A stretch of 7,931 bases of DNA. Source: JBKPDV01 sp046728075. Lineage in GTDB: Bacteria; Acidobacteriota; Thermoanaerobaculia; UBA5066; Gp7-AA6. Below are positions 1 to 5,377 of the stretch, in pieces. A program made the translations under genes and the position numbers. The DNA is taken from the NCBI GenBank assembly GCA_046728075.1, contig JBKPDV010000033.1, positions 1 through 7,931 on the forward strand. The letters run 5' to 3'. Positions within the stretch are counted from its first letter, which is position 1. Each line of letters begins with the position of its first letter. The notes beneath the pieces were generated by a model. That model was not told the origin of the DNA, did not search any database, and was given only the letters and a program-made list of their open reading frames with translations.

Positions 1-1319
1 CCATAGACTCTCGGATCCACGTAGATCCCTAGAACGCCGTAGGCAAGCTCGGGTTCACCCACGGCGCCCCCTTGTAAGGACCCCGCGACCCCCTGGTCCC
101 CCGAAGTGCCGAGCACTCCGAAACCGAAATTGTCCCTCGCATCGCCGCGGACTCCCGCCGGACTGTAACTTGGCCCCGGCAGTCCCGTTCCACCGCGTCT
201 GCCATAAACGGCCGCAGCGTTTAGCGAGTTGCTGTTTGTGATGCCGACAAGGCCGTTACTGACGCCTGTGGTGACGGTATTGATCCCCTGAACTGCGTTA
301 CCGCCTACAGTTGGGTTATTTGCTGTCAGGCTTTTTAGACTCAGCGAACTGGCTGAGAAGCCGCCCGCGCCGTCTCGGGAAACGATCGCACCCGGCGTGT
401 TACCCGACGTCGCATTCGATGTCATCGTCAACAACGTGCCGCCGCTTGATGAGATGCTCAGGCCATTTGTTGCGGCGATACTTACTGTATCGGTCAGGCT
501 ATTCAAGCTCCTGACCACCTGCCCCGCCGCGATGTTGCCGCCGCTGACAGCGCCGCCGGCCAGACTCGGGTTGGGATAACTCCCAGTCAGACTTCCTCCG
601 GCTGTCCCGGATGGCGGCAGCGAGCCCGGGCCCGTCACCGTAATCGTGTTCCCAGCTGTCCCCACCGAAACACTCCCGGCGCCGCTGATCGTGACGTCTC
701 CCGTCAGCCCATTGGCACTCGTCACCACGCCGCCGGAGTAGTAGCCATTGATGTCGATGATCAGGTCCGTCCCCGAGACGCCGGCCACGACCGTGACGCC
801 GCCGGCTGTGCCCGCCGGCACGATCGCCGCGTTGGCCAAGGTCTGGCCCGCCAGGTAATTCAGAGTCGAAACGAGAGGCGCCGCGCCACCCTGCGGGTAG
901 ATCGAGAGAAAGCCCGGTCCTAGGGTATTCGTCACCGTGATGTTGAGCGAGTAAGCCGAGGCGCTCACCGGAATGCCCGCGCACGGACCCGACGGAAGCG
1001 GGAAGTCGCGAGGTGTGCTCGCGGGAAGCGAAGGACCGCCGAAGGTGCCGGCCGGCCCACGAGTGTCCACGATGCGGCACGGGGTAATGGCGACAAAGGG
1101 AAGAGGTGACGACGCCGCCTCGATCTGCAAGGGTCGAATCCCTTCAGGCGCCCTCTCTTCCTGAGATGCCCGGGGACCTCGCGCATCTTGTGGAGGACTC
1201 CAGAGCAGAGGCGCGGGCCAGTTGGGGATCGCCGGCTGCACATCCTCCTGGGCCTGGGCGCTCGCCGCGCCTAGGACGCTGGCCAGAAACAGGAAGGTAA
1301 GGACCTGACAGGGCTTCAT
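1..1319 (-). CDS. Secreted beta-structured protein with 'TPCRIVDTR' domain and tail-fibre-like repeats (N-terminal part)
   Basis: The frame is open from ATG at 1319 to the window edge, giving 439 residues, so the C-terminus is missing. The start is set by AAGGAGG just upstream (complement of 1324-1330). Residues 1-23 form a Sec signal peptide: Lys2, a hydrophobic core, then A-x-A before QE. A low-complexity Pro-rich linker follows (about 25-70). At about 74-193 is a domain opening with FVAITPCRIVDTR and ending LIIDINGYY. Its two cysteines, Cys81 and Cys113, could form a disulfide. From about 200 the protein turns Gly/Ser/Thr/Asn-rich, with NGLTGDVTISG and GSLTGSYPNPSLA (242-254), motifs common in phage tail fibres and bacterial surface proteins. 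GVRGD, GVLGTSG and YGVLG repeats follow from about 389. I infer export to the surface or medium and a fibrous trimeric beta fold. The function is unknown; adhesion or matrix binding is only a guess. Confidence 0.85.
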   Translation of the reverse strand, partial: MKPCQVLTFLFLASVLGAASAQAQEDVQPAIPNWPAPLLWSPPQDARGPRASQEERAPEGIRPLQIEAASSPLPFVAITPCRIVDTRGPAGTFGGPSLPASTPRDFPLPSGPCAGIPVSASAYSLNITVTNTLGPGFLSIYPQGGAAPLVSTLNYLAGQTLANAAIVPAGTAGGVTVVAGVSGTDLIIDINGYYSGGVVTSANGLTGDVTISGAGSVSVGTAGNTITVTGPGSLPPSGTAGGSLTGSYPNPSLAGGAVSGGNIAAGQVVRSLNSLTDTVSIAATNGLSISSSGGTLLTMTSNATSGNTPGAIVSRDGAGGFSASSLSLKSLTANNPTVGGNAVQGINTVTTGVSNGLVGITNSNSLNAAAVYGRRGGTGLPGPSYSPAGVRGDARDNFGFGVLGTSGDQGVAGSLQGGAVGEPELAYGVLGIYVDPRVY

Positions 1320-1547
1320 AAATCCTCCTTCGTCGGATGACCCTTTTCTGGCAAACATCGAATTTGCCGCGCTCGAGGTAGAGGCGGCGTGGCCGGATTC
1401 TATCGACGCGCGGAGTGCTCAGCACCAGGAAAGGCCCGGCCCCTCCCGGAGCCGAGCGACCAGAAACTCAGGCTAGGTCAGAGAACGCCGGAGGTCGCAG
1501 TGTTTGTAGCGGATGCGCCGCAATGCTCGCGGTGGCAAGCGGGAGGA
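1320..1547. other. Intergenic region with no gene seen
   Basis: This stretch lies between the secreted-protein gene and the first tRNA-Lys-like repeat. Apart from the Shine-Dalgarno at its left end I see no convincing gene, promoter boxes or terminator. Translations of it are Arg/Pro-rich and look like non-coding reading of GC-rich DNA. Confidence 0.5.
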
Positions 1548-1578
1548 AGTTGGTGGGCCGTGTGGGGCTCGAACCCAC
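1548..1578 (-). repeat. att-like direct repeat: copy of the tRNA-Lys 3' end
   Basis: This 31-bp segment matches 2667-2697 at 30 of 31 positions (G at 1567, A at 2686). Read on the minus strand it carries the whole T-arm, the 3' acceptor strand ending ACGGCCCA, the CCA end and the next three bases ACT. The one difference falls in the last base of the T-loop, so the T-arm fold is kept. No 5' half of a tRNA precedes it: the base pairs needed for the acceptor and D-arm are absent near 1626. It is therefore a displaced 3' fragment rather than a gene. This is the usual footprint of integration by a tyrosine recombinase into a tRNA 3' end, and an integrase remnant ends 44 bp inside it. Confidence 0.8.
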
Positions 1579-1621
1579 AGGCAAACCGCGAATCAGTCGC
1601 GAAGAATCAAAGACTTCGCTC

Positions 1622-1831
1622 TCAAGCGATGTCCGAGTTTCCGAATTTCTTCGGAATTTCCGAAACCACCGCCGCCGCCGGTTTCTCTTTCCTCTTCGAG
1701 ACGTAGCGCGCCTTCTGGCGCAGCACCCCGCGGAGATCGTCGACGTCGTCCATGTTGTACCGGCGGAACGTGTCGAGTGTCTTGTGACCGGAGAAGCGCA
1801 TCACGAGCGGCGGGACTCTTCGTTCGTGTTC
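1622..1831 (-). pseudogene. Tyrosine recombinase (phage-type integrase) C-terminal remnant
   Basis: The open frame is bounded by an in-frame TGA at 1832-1834 and ends at TGA 1622-1624. It reads VPPLVMRFSGHKTLDTFRRYN and continues MDDVDDLRGVL. This is the last part of the catalytic domain of a tyrosine recombinase: the late catalytic His in the SGHKT box and the nucleophilic Tyr in RRYN. Intact family members are roughly 300-400 residues. Here the N-terminal DNA-binding part, the first catalytic Arg and the HxxR box are missing, so it should be inactive. A Lys-rich tail follows (KRKEKPAAAVV, then SEIPKKFGNSDIA). The first possible starts are GTG 1804 and ATG 1801; the ATG overlaps a stop in another frame as TGATG. 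Its 3' end points at the nearby att-like repeat, as in integrated elements. Confidence 0.75.
1635..1665. repeat. TTCCGAA repeat cluster inside the left att copy
   Basis: TTCCGAA and its complement occur three times in about 25 bp: an inverted pair with a 4-base spacer (TTCCGAA TTTC TTCGGAA), then TTTCCGAAA. The cluster overlaps the 3' end of the integrase remnant. It lies about 57 bp inside the att-like repeat. A related cluster sits inside the other att copy at 2559-2584; the two segments match at 22 of 26 bases. They could be arm-type recombinase binding sites. Confidence 0.45.
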
Positions 1832-1845
1832 TCAGGTTTCGTCAT
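1801..1845 (-). pseudogene. 14-codon start fragment overlapping the integrase remnant
   Basis: ATG at 1845 is preceded by GAAAGGGATGGCGAA, a fair Shine-Dalgarno. It opens MTKPENTNEESRRS and stops at TGA 1801-1803, which overlaps the ATG of the integrase remnant in a different frame (TGATG). Its composition (Thr, Asn, Glu, Lys) looks like a natural N-terminus. I read it as the start of a gene whose body was lost in the deletion that truncated the integrase. A tiny leader peptide translationally coupled to the remnant is possible but less likely. Confidence 0.3.
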
Positions 1846-1901
1846 TTCGCCATCCCTTTCGTCTCCACGGCGCGCGGGATTGCGCGGCCGACAAGTGCAA
1901 G

Positions 1902-2162
1902 TCACGAGGATCGTCCCGACAGGGTACGCGCGAACTGGATGAGGCGAGAGACGAAGCCGAGGAAGGCCGTCTCGGCAAAAATCACAGAAACCGCTGTCGC
2001 GCCGTCCGGCTCGAAGAGCACCACGATCGTCTTTTCCGAATCGCCGGCCAGAGGTGGGGGCGCCTCGATCCGCTCCTGCGCCTGACCGACCGACACGATC
2101 ACATCGACAGAGCCGCCGACTGGCATGAGGGAAGTATGCGTGCTCGTGCACGCATAAGTCAA
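1902..2162 (-). CDS. Hypothetical small protein, 86 residues
   Basis: This ORF starts at TTG 2162, overlapping the TGA of the upstream small gene as TTGA, an arrangement typical of translational coupling. A second possible start is ATG 2126, giving MPVGGSVDVIVSV. I do not recognise the family. Residues from about 16 show alternating hydrophobic stretches (VDVIVSVG, EKTIVVLFEPDG, TAVSVIFAE), which look like a small alpha/beta protein. The C-terminal segment FLGFVSRLIQFARTL could form an amphipathic helix. It lies in the element remnant in the same direction as the integrase fragment. No good Shine-Dalgarno precedes either start, so it could be a chance frame. Confidence 0.4.
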   Translation of the reverse strand: MTYACTSTHTSLMPVGGSVDVIVSVGQAQERIEAPPPLAGDSEKTIVVLFEPDGATAVSVIFAETAFLGFVSRLIQFARTLSGRSS

Positions 2163-2338
2163 GTCCGCTTCTTCTTCACCTTCCAGCGGGCCTCGGCAGC
2201 CTGGCGGGCTGATTGAGAACGCTCTACCGGCGTCATTCTCGCAGCACGAGCATGTCCGCCCTTCGCTGCCCCCAATCCGGCCAGGAGAGCCGCCGCGGCG
2301 CTCTTCTTGGATCGCCTCTTGCGTGCACGTCTAGGCAT
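2159..2338 (-). CDS. Small basic protein with C-terminal 'AAEARW' motif
   Basis: The 59-residue product starts MPRRARKRRSKKS, runs through an Ala/Gly-rich middle (AAAALLAGLGAAKGGHARAA), and ends MTPVERSQSARQAAEARW plus a Lys-rich tail. The 'TPxERSxxARxAAEARW' pattern is shared by many small uncharacterised bacterial proteins, often encoded in accessory regions. The basic ends suggest nucleic-acid binding (inference). ATG 2338 is chosen because the basic N-terminus begins there. A longer TTG start at 2380 would add MNFYAIRDWLYHAA, and I see no clear Shine-Dalgarno for either. Its stop overlaps the TTG start of the next ORF. It lies within the tRNA-Lys element remnant. Confidence 0.6.
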   Translation of the reverse strand: MPRRARKRRSKKSAAAALLAGLGAAKGGHARAARMTPVERSQSARQAAEARWKVKKKRT

Positions 2339-2430
2339 GGCGGCATGATACAGCCAGTCCCTGATCGCATAAAAGTTCAATTGGACGACACCGAGTGCTC
2401 GCGCTCGCGGGATCAGCTGGCGGTGTGAAT

Positions 2431-2559
2431 ATGCCGAGCTTCGAGGCGGCCTGCGAAAGCCTCAGTGGCCGCCAGTACCGGACGATTCAGGAGCTACAGC
2501 TACAACCGGGGGATGGAAGGGTTCGCATTCGGATGACCAGGTTCACGGAGGAGTCGTAG
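2431..2559 (+). CDS. Doubtful 42-residue ORF
   Basis: The product reads MPSFEAACESLSGRQYRTIQ, then ELQLQPGDGRVRIRMTRFTE, then ES. I do not recognise it. The sequence is not Arg/Pro-skewed like a GC-rich shadow frame, and a T-run terminator in the same direction lies 67 bp downstream at 2626-2652. The only possible Shine-Dalgarno is a weak GGCGG. The frame is open back to a TGA at 2362-2364, so the true start, or a truncated parent gene, is uncertain. It may be a remnant of element cargo. Confidence 0.2.
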   Translation: MPSFEAACESLSGRQYRTIQELQLQPGDGRVRIRMTRFTEES

Positions 2560-2584
2560 AGTTTCCGAATTCTTTCCGAATCTC
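2559..2584. repeat. TTTCCGAAT repeats inside the right att copy
   Basis: TTTCCGAAT occurs twice in direct orientation with a 2-base spacer. The 26-bp segment resembles 1635-1660 at 22 of 26 positions in the same orientation. On the minus strand the frame reads EIRKEFGNS, close to the integrase tail EIPKKFGNS, so the likeness may reflect either binding sites or a duplicated integrase end. It lies about 80 bp inside the tRNA-Lys att copy. Confidence 0.45.
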
Positions 2585-2625
2585 CTGGGTGAGTGTGCTT
2601 GCGCGTGGCTATTCGGGAGATAAGG

Positions 2626-2652
2626 AAAGCCCCGTTTTCCGGGCCTTTTTTT
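2626..2652. terminator. Probable bidirectional terminator between tRNA-Lys and the element
   Basis: AAAGCCCCG and CGGGCCTTT flank a TTTTC loop, giving eight pairs with one mismatch. On the plus strand a run of seven T follows. On the minus strand the A-tract precedes the stem, and TTTCCTTAT follows. It can end tRNA-Lys transcription, starting 18 bp after the CCA end, and also plus-strand transcription from the element. Confidence 0.6.
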
Positions 2653-2666
2653 CGTGACTCATTGTC

Positions 2667-2697
2667 AGTTGGTGGGCCGTGTGGGACTCGAACCCAC
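2667..2697 (-). repeat. att-like direct repeat: tRNA-Lys copy
   Basis: This is the partner of 1548-1578, with the same orientation and one mismatch in 31 bp. It covers the tRNA T-arm, 3' acceptor strand and CCA plus three bases beyond. The pair bounds an 1119-bp unit. Confidence 0.8.
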
Positions 2698-2745
2698 GAC
2701 CACCGGCTTAAAAGGCCGATGCTCTACCGACTGAGCTAACGGCCC
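2670..2745 (-). tRNA. tRNA-Lys (anticodon TTT)
   Basis: The 76-nt gene folds as a complete cloverleaf. The acceptor pairs GGGCCGT with ACGGCCC, with discriminator A and an encoded CCA. The D-arm is GCTC AGTCGGTA GAGC. The anticodon stem is TCGGC/GCCGG with loop CTTTTAA, so the anticodon is TTT and the amino acid Lys. The T-arm is GTGGG TTCGAGT CCCAC. It reads AAA and AAG codons. Its 3' end from the T-stem onward is repeated at 1548-1578, so the gene served as the integration target and was restored intact. Confidence 0.97.
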
Positions 2746-2861
2746 AGGGTCGTCGGCATCGGTGGAGAAGGATACAGCACGTCTCCGAACGGACGCCGGT
2801 ATCCCTGCCTTGCCTTATCAGCGGAGAGCGCCGTGGACCGGAACGCAGCGAAGGGGAGAGG

Positions 2862-4337
2862 TCAGTCCGGCGAAGGATCCCGAAAAGGCAGCCGAATGAC
2901 GAAGGAGGTTCCCTTCTCATCCGAAGTTACCTGGATTGTTCCACCGTGCGCCCGAACGATCTCCCGTGTGATGAAGAGGCCAAGACCGAGCCCCCGCGGA
3001 TGACTCTCTCCCGCCGAGAGACCTCGGCGGAAGGGCTCGAAGATCGTCGACAACAGAGCTTCGGGAATGGGATTTCCTCTGTTCACGACTTCGAGCCTCG
3101 CTGCGCCATTTGCTCGTGTCAGGCTGATTTCCACGGGTTCGGACGCGGAGCCGTGTTGGAGTGCGTTGCCGACGAGATTGGAGAGGGCCTGCGCGATTCG
3201 GTCACCGTCCCATTTTCCCTGGAAGCTTCCCTCTGCGCGGAATCGGATCCTTCCGGGGTGCTGGACCTCCTGCTCGTCGGCGACGGCCGAGCAGATCTCT
3301 TTCAGATCGCCCGGCCGCACGGTGAGCTCGATTCCGGCTCCCAGGCGAGCGCGCGTGAAGTCCAGAAGCTCTTCGATGAGCCGCGTCATCCTGTCCGCGC
3401 TTCGCGAGATCCTCGGGATGATGTGGCGAAGGGGCTCCGGGGCGTGCCTCTCCAGCGTAAAAAGCGAGGCTACGATCGTGTTCAAGGGGTTGCGCAGGTC
3501 GTGGCCGAGAATCCCGACGAACAGGTCCCGCGTGCGCTCCCGCTCTTGCTCGGCGGCCTTGAGGGCCGTGATGTCGCGTGCGATCTTGGAGGCTCCGATA
3601 ATCGTGCCGAACTCGTCGTAGATCGGGGAGACGGTCAGCGAAACGTCGAGCAGCGCGCCGTCTCGCCGGCGCCGCACAGTCTCGTAATGCTCGATCTTCT
3701 CGCCGCGCCGGATTCGTTCGAGAATCTTGAAGAAATCGTCCGAGCGGTTCGGCGGAAGGAGCATCGCGACGCTCTGGCCGATCGCCTCTCCGGCGCTATA
3801 GCCATACATGCGCTCGGCGGCGAGATTCCAGCTCACGATGCGTCCGTCGAGATCCTTCCCGATGATCGCGTCATCGCTCGAGCTGACGATCGAAGCGAGC
3901 AAGCGGCGGTCCTCGTCGGCACGCCTCCGCTCGGTCGCATCTGCCGCGAGGCTCGTCATACGGATTGCCTTCCCATCTTCGAGGACGGCGTGTCCTCGTC
4001 CGCTGATCCACTGCACCGCGCCGTTCGAACCGATGACCCGGAACTCGACCTCGTAGTTGCCGCCTTCCGACAGGGCTCGATCGATCGCGGCCTGGAACCG
4101 CGGCTGGTCTTCCGGATGGAGGAGCGACAGGAAAGAGTCGAAGTCCGCGCCGAGGCTTCCCTCGGGAAGGCCCAGAATCTCTCCCATGTTCTCCGACCAG
4201 ACGACCTTGTTCGAGGCGAGGTCCCAGCTCCAGTAACCCAGTCCTAACGACGCCAGAGCGTCGGCCAGAAAAGCGGGATCCATCCTCTCGAGCACATCTC
4301 GAACCTGCCCGGACGGAATCTTTGGAGGAGAGAGCAT
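2862..4337 (-). CDS. Soluble PAS-PAS sensor histidine kinase
   Basis: The 491-residue protein has no signal peptide or membrane segment, so it should sense cytoplasmic cues. A first PAS domain lies at about 30-135 (WSWDLASNKVVWSENMGEIL, LHPEDQPRF, ending ATERRRADE). A second is at about 145-258 (DDAIIGKDLDGRIVSWN, AERMYGYSAGEAIGQ, PAC end GASKIARDITALK). A HisKA domain follows, with phospho-acceptor His279 in GHDLRNPLNTI. The ATPase domain has the N box at Asn391 (NLVGNALQHG), an F box (TIFEPFRRG) and a G2 box (GLGLGLFITREIV). The usual D-box Asp is Asn419 (VVNRGNPIP), seen in many kinases of this group. ATG 4337 is 30 bp past the stop of the response regulator, in the same operon. Its Shine-Dalgarno is poor, so coupling, or a later start such as Met19, is possible. 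The ligand is unknown. Confidence 0.93.
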   Translation of the reverse strand: MLSPPKIPSGQVRDVLERMDPAFLADALASLGLGYWSWDLASNKVVWSENMGEILGLPEGSLGADFDSFLSLLHPEDQPRFQAAIDRALSEGGNYEVEFRVIGSNGAVQWISGRGHAVLEDGKAIRMTSLAADATERRRADEDRRLLASIVSSSDDAIIGKDLDGRIVSWNLAAERMYGYSAGEAIGQSVAMLLPPNRSDDFFKILERIRRGEKIEHYETVRRRRDGALLDVSLTVSPIYDEFGTIIGASKIARDITALKAAEQERERTRDLFVGILGHDLRNPLNTIVASLFTLERHAPEPLRHIIPRISRSADRMTRLIEELLDFTRARLGAGIELTVRPGDLKEICSAVADEQEVQHPGRIRFRAEGSFQGKWDGDRIAQALSNLVGNALQHGSASEPVEISLTRANGAARLEVVNRGNPIPEALLSTIFEPFRRGLSAGESHPRGLGLGLFITREIVRAHGGTIQVTSDEKGTSFVIRLPFRDPSPD

Positions 4338-4367
4338 CCTTTGCGAAAGGGCTGCCGCGGCTTGAGG

Positions 4368-4862
4368 CTACCCGCAGAACTGACGGACGACTCTGAGAAG
4401 CCGGTCGTAGTCGATTGGCTTCGCGAAAAAACCCGCGTCCTTCCAGCGATCGGGCAGCGGGAACGGAGATTCCGACGCCGTAACGATCGTGACCGGAATC
4501 CCGCGGAATCGTTCCTCTCCACTGAGAACGGCGCAGAGCTCCCAGCCGCTCATGACCGGCATCTTCAGGTCCACGAGCGCCAGCGCCGGCTTCAGTCCCG
4601 CGTTCAAGAGCGAGAGCGCGTCCTGTCCGTTCACCGCGCCCACGGCCGTGAACCCTTCGCCGCGCAACAGCTCCAGGATTGCCTCGAGCGCATCCCCTTC
4701 GTCTTCCACGACGAGCACGGCGCGTTTGCCCTCGGCTTCTTCCATACGCGCGTCGCTCGACCGCCCTTCCGAGGTTGGCATTTGCGGCGGCTCGCCTGAA
4801 AGCCGGATCCGAGGCAACATTCGGAAACAAGAAGTGTCGAGAGGGGTTGGACTCGTCGTCAT
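4368..4862 (-). CDS. Single-domain response regulator (REC only) with N-terminal extension
   Basis: The 164-residue product carries one receiver domain, at about 46-164. It has acidic-pocket Glu53/Asp54 (VLVVEDEGD), phospho-acceptor Asp98 (LALVDLKMPVMSG), Thr128 (VTIVTAS) and Lys148 (FFAKPID). No DNA-binding or enzymatic output domain follows, so it should act by protein contact or in a phosphorelay. The histidine kinase gene starts 30 bp after it, and I infer the two are partners. The start is chosen at ATG 4862 because GGAGG lies nine bases upstream. This adds about 45 residues of Ser/Pro/Arg-rich sequence before the domain. Shorter starts at 4781 or 4745 (MEEAEGKRAVLVV) lack a good Shine-Dalgarno but fit typical domain limits. 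Confidence 0.88.
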   Translation of the reverse strand: MTTSPTPLDTSCFRMLPRIRLSGEPPQMPTSEGRSSDARMEEAEGKRAVLVVEDEGDALEAILELLRGEGFTAVGAVNGQDALSLLNAGLKPALALVDLKMPVMSGWELCAVLSGEERFRGIPVTIVTASESPFPLPDRWKDAGFFAKPIDYDRLLRVVRQFCG

Positions 4863-4871
4863 GCGATTGCG

Positions 4872-4876
4872 CCTCC
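4872..4876 (-). promoter_or_regulatory. Shine-Dalgarno that decides the response-regulator start
   Basis: GGAGG on the minus strand with nine bases to ATG 4862. It is the only good Shine-Dalgarno among the in-frame starts of this gene. Confidence 0.5.
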
Positions 4877-5066
4877 GAAATGACGGACGCAGATGATACG
4901 TCACCCACCTCACCGGAACTCCGCCGCCTCGTCCCGCGAGGCCGATCTTCCCGAGGAGCCGCCGGCCGTCTCTCGACTATTTGAGGAGGACAAGCGGACA
5001 AGAACGCCGCCGAGCTGGTGAGCGGTTGGCAGCGGGCTTGCTCTCGGCATGGGGAGGAGGCAGACC

Positions 5067-5219
5067 ATGCTGCTACTGATCGTCATTCTCCTGGTCCTTC
5101 TCCTGGCCGGAGGCGGTTACGGGTGGCGTTATCGCGGCCGTCCGGGCTTCTACGGCGGCGGGATCGTGTGGACAATCGTGCTGATCGTGCTGATCATCTG
5201 GCTGGTCAACAACATCTAA
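5067..5219 (+). CDS. Small membrane protein, 50 residues
   Basis: The product is almost entirely two hydrophobic helices joined by a short basic/aromatic loop: MLLLIVILLVLLLAGGG, then YGWRYRGRPGFYGGG, then IVWTIVLIVLIIWLVNNI. ATG 5067 follows GGGGAGGAGG with six bases between, a very strong site. The layout and length recall short bacterial two-helix proteins such as the DUF3309 group, but I cannot confirm membership. It should sit in the inner membrane as a hairpin. It stands alone, divergent from the response regulator and convergent with purA. No partner can be named. Confidence 0.8.
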   Translation: MLLLIVILLVLLLAGGGYGWRYRGRPGFYGGGIVWTIVLIVLIIWLVNNI

Positions 5220-5229
5220 ATCCGACCGA

Positions 5230-5247
5230 TATATCAGAGTTGATATA
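5230..5247. repeat. AT-rich inverted repeat after the small membrane protein gene
   Basis: TATATCA GAGT TGATATA is a perfect 7-bp inverted repeat, 10 bases past the stop of the small gene. It stands out as AT-rich in GC-rich surroundings. It may be a transcript-end hairpin (no T-run follows) or a protein-binding palindrome. Confidence 0.5.
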
Positions 5248-5267
5248 AGGCGGCCCCCTCACCTCTG

Positions 5268-5288
5268 CCCTCTCCCGGGGGGAGAGGG
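5268..5288. repeat. GC-rich hairpin repeat CCCTCTCCC/GGGAGAGGG
   Basis: A perfect 9-bp inverted repeat with a 3-base loop, in the context CCCCTCACCTCTGCCCTCTC. This resembles the CCCTCACCC...CCCTCTCCC intergenic palindromes dispersed in many GC-rich genomes. It lies between convergent genes, so it may also help end transcription. Confidence 0.55.
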
Positions 5289-5313
5289 AGCGGGCGGGGA
5301 AGAGCCAGCATCG

Positions 5314-5333
5314 TCGGCCGCTGCGGCGGCCGA
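5314..5333. repeat. Inverted repeat downstream of purA
   Basis: TCGGCCGC TGCG GCGGCCGA is a perfect 8-bp stem with a 4-base loop, 44 bp past the purA stop. A transcript-end hairpin is plausible, though no U-run follows on either strand. Confidence 0.45.
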
Positions 5334-5377
5334 GGGGCGCGACATGCAGCGGGTTCGCCCGCCGCAAAACCCCGCCC

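Noticed and set aside
499..1243. Minus-strand frames over the secreted-protein gene
   Set aside because: They are shifted frames of the true gene, which runs unbroken from 1319 to the window edge.
1599..1619. Hairpin GCGAAG/CTTCGC after the integrase remnant
   Set aside because: A 6-bp stem with a 9-base loop and no T-run is too weak to call a terminator.
1551..1626. Second complete tRNA gene at the left repeat
   Set aside because: Only the T-arm and 3' acceptor strand are present. No matching 5' acceptor, D-arm or anticodon arm can be folded.
1389..2085. Plus-strand frames reading 'WWAVWGSNPQ' and 'GRVGLEPTG' across the att copy
   Set aside because: These are translations of the displaced tRNA 3' end and flanking DNA, a familiar source of false proteins. 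No Shine-Dalgarno or family match is seen.
2443..2473. Hairpins GAGGC/GCCTC and GGCGGCC/GGCCGCC
   Set aside because: The two stems share bases and exclude each other. No T-run or known RNA motif is present, and such short pairs are common at this GC content.
2946..4247. 433-residue plus-strand frame opposite the histidine kinase
   Set aside because: It is a shadow of a GC-rich gene on the other strand. It shows no domain motifs, while the minus frame has complete kinase boxes.
3871..5001. 376-residue minus-strand frame over the kinase and regulator
   Set aside because: It is out of frame with both real genes and has an Arg/Ser/Gly-skewed composition.
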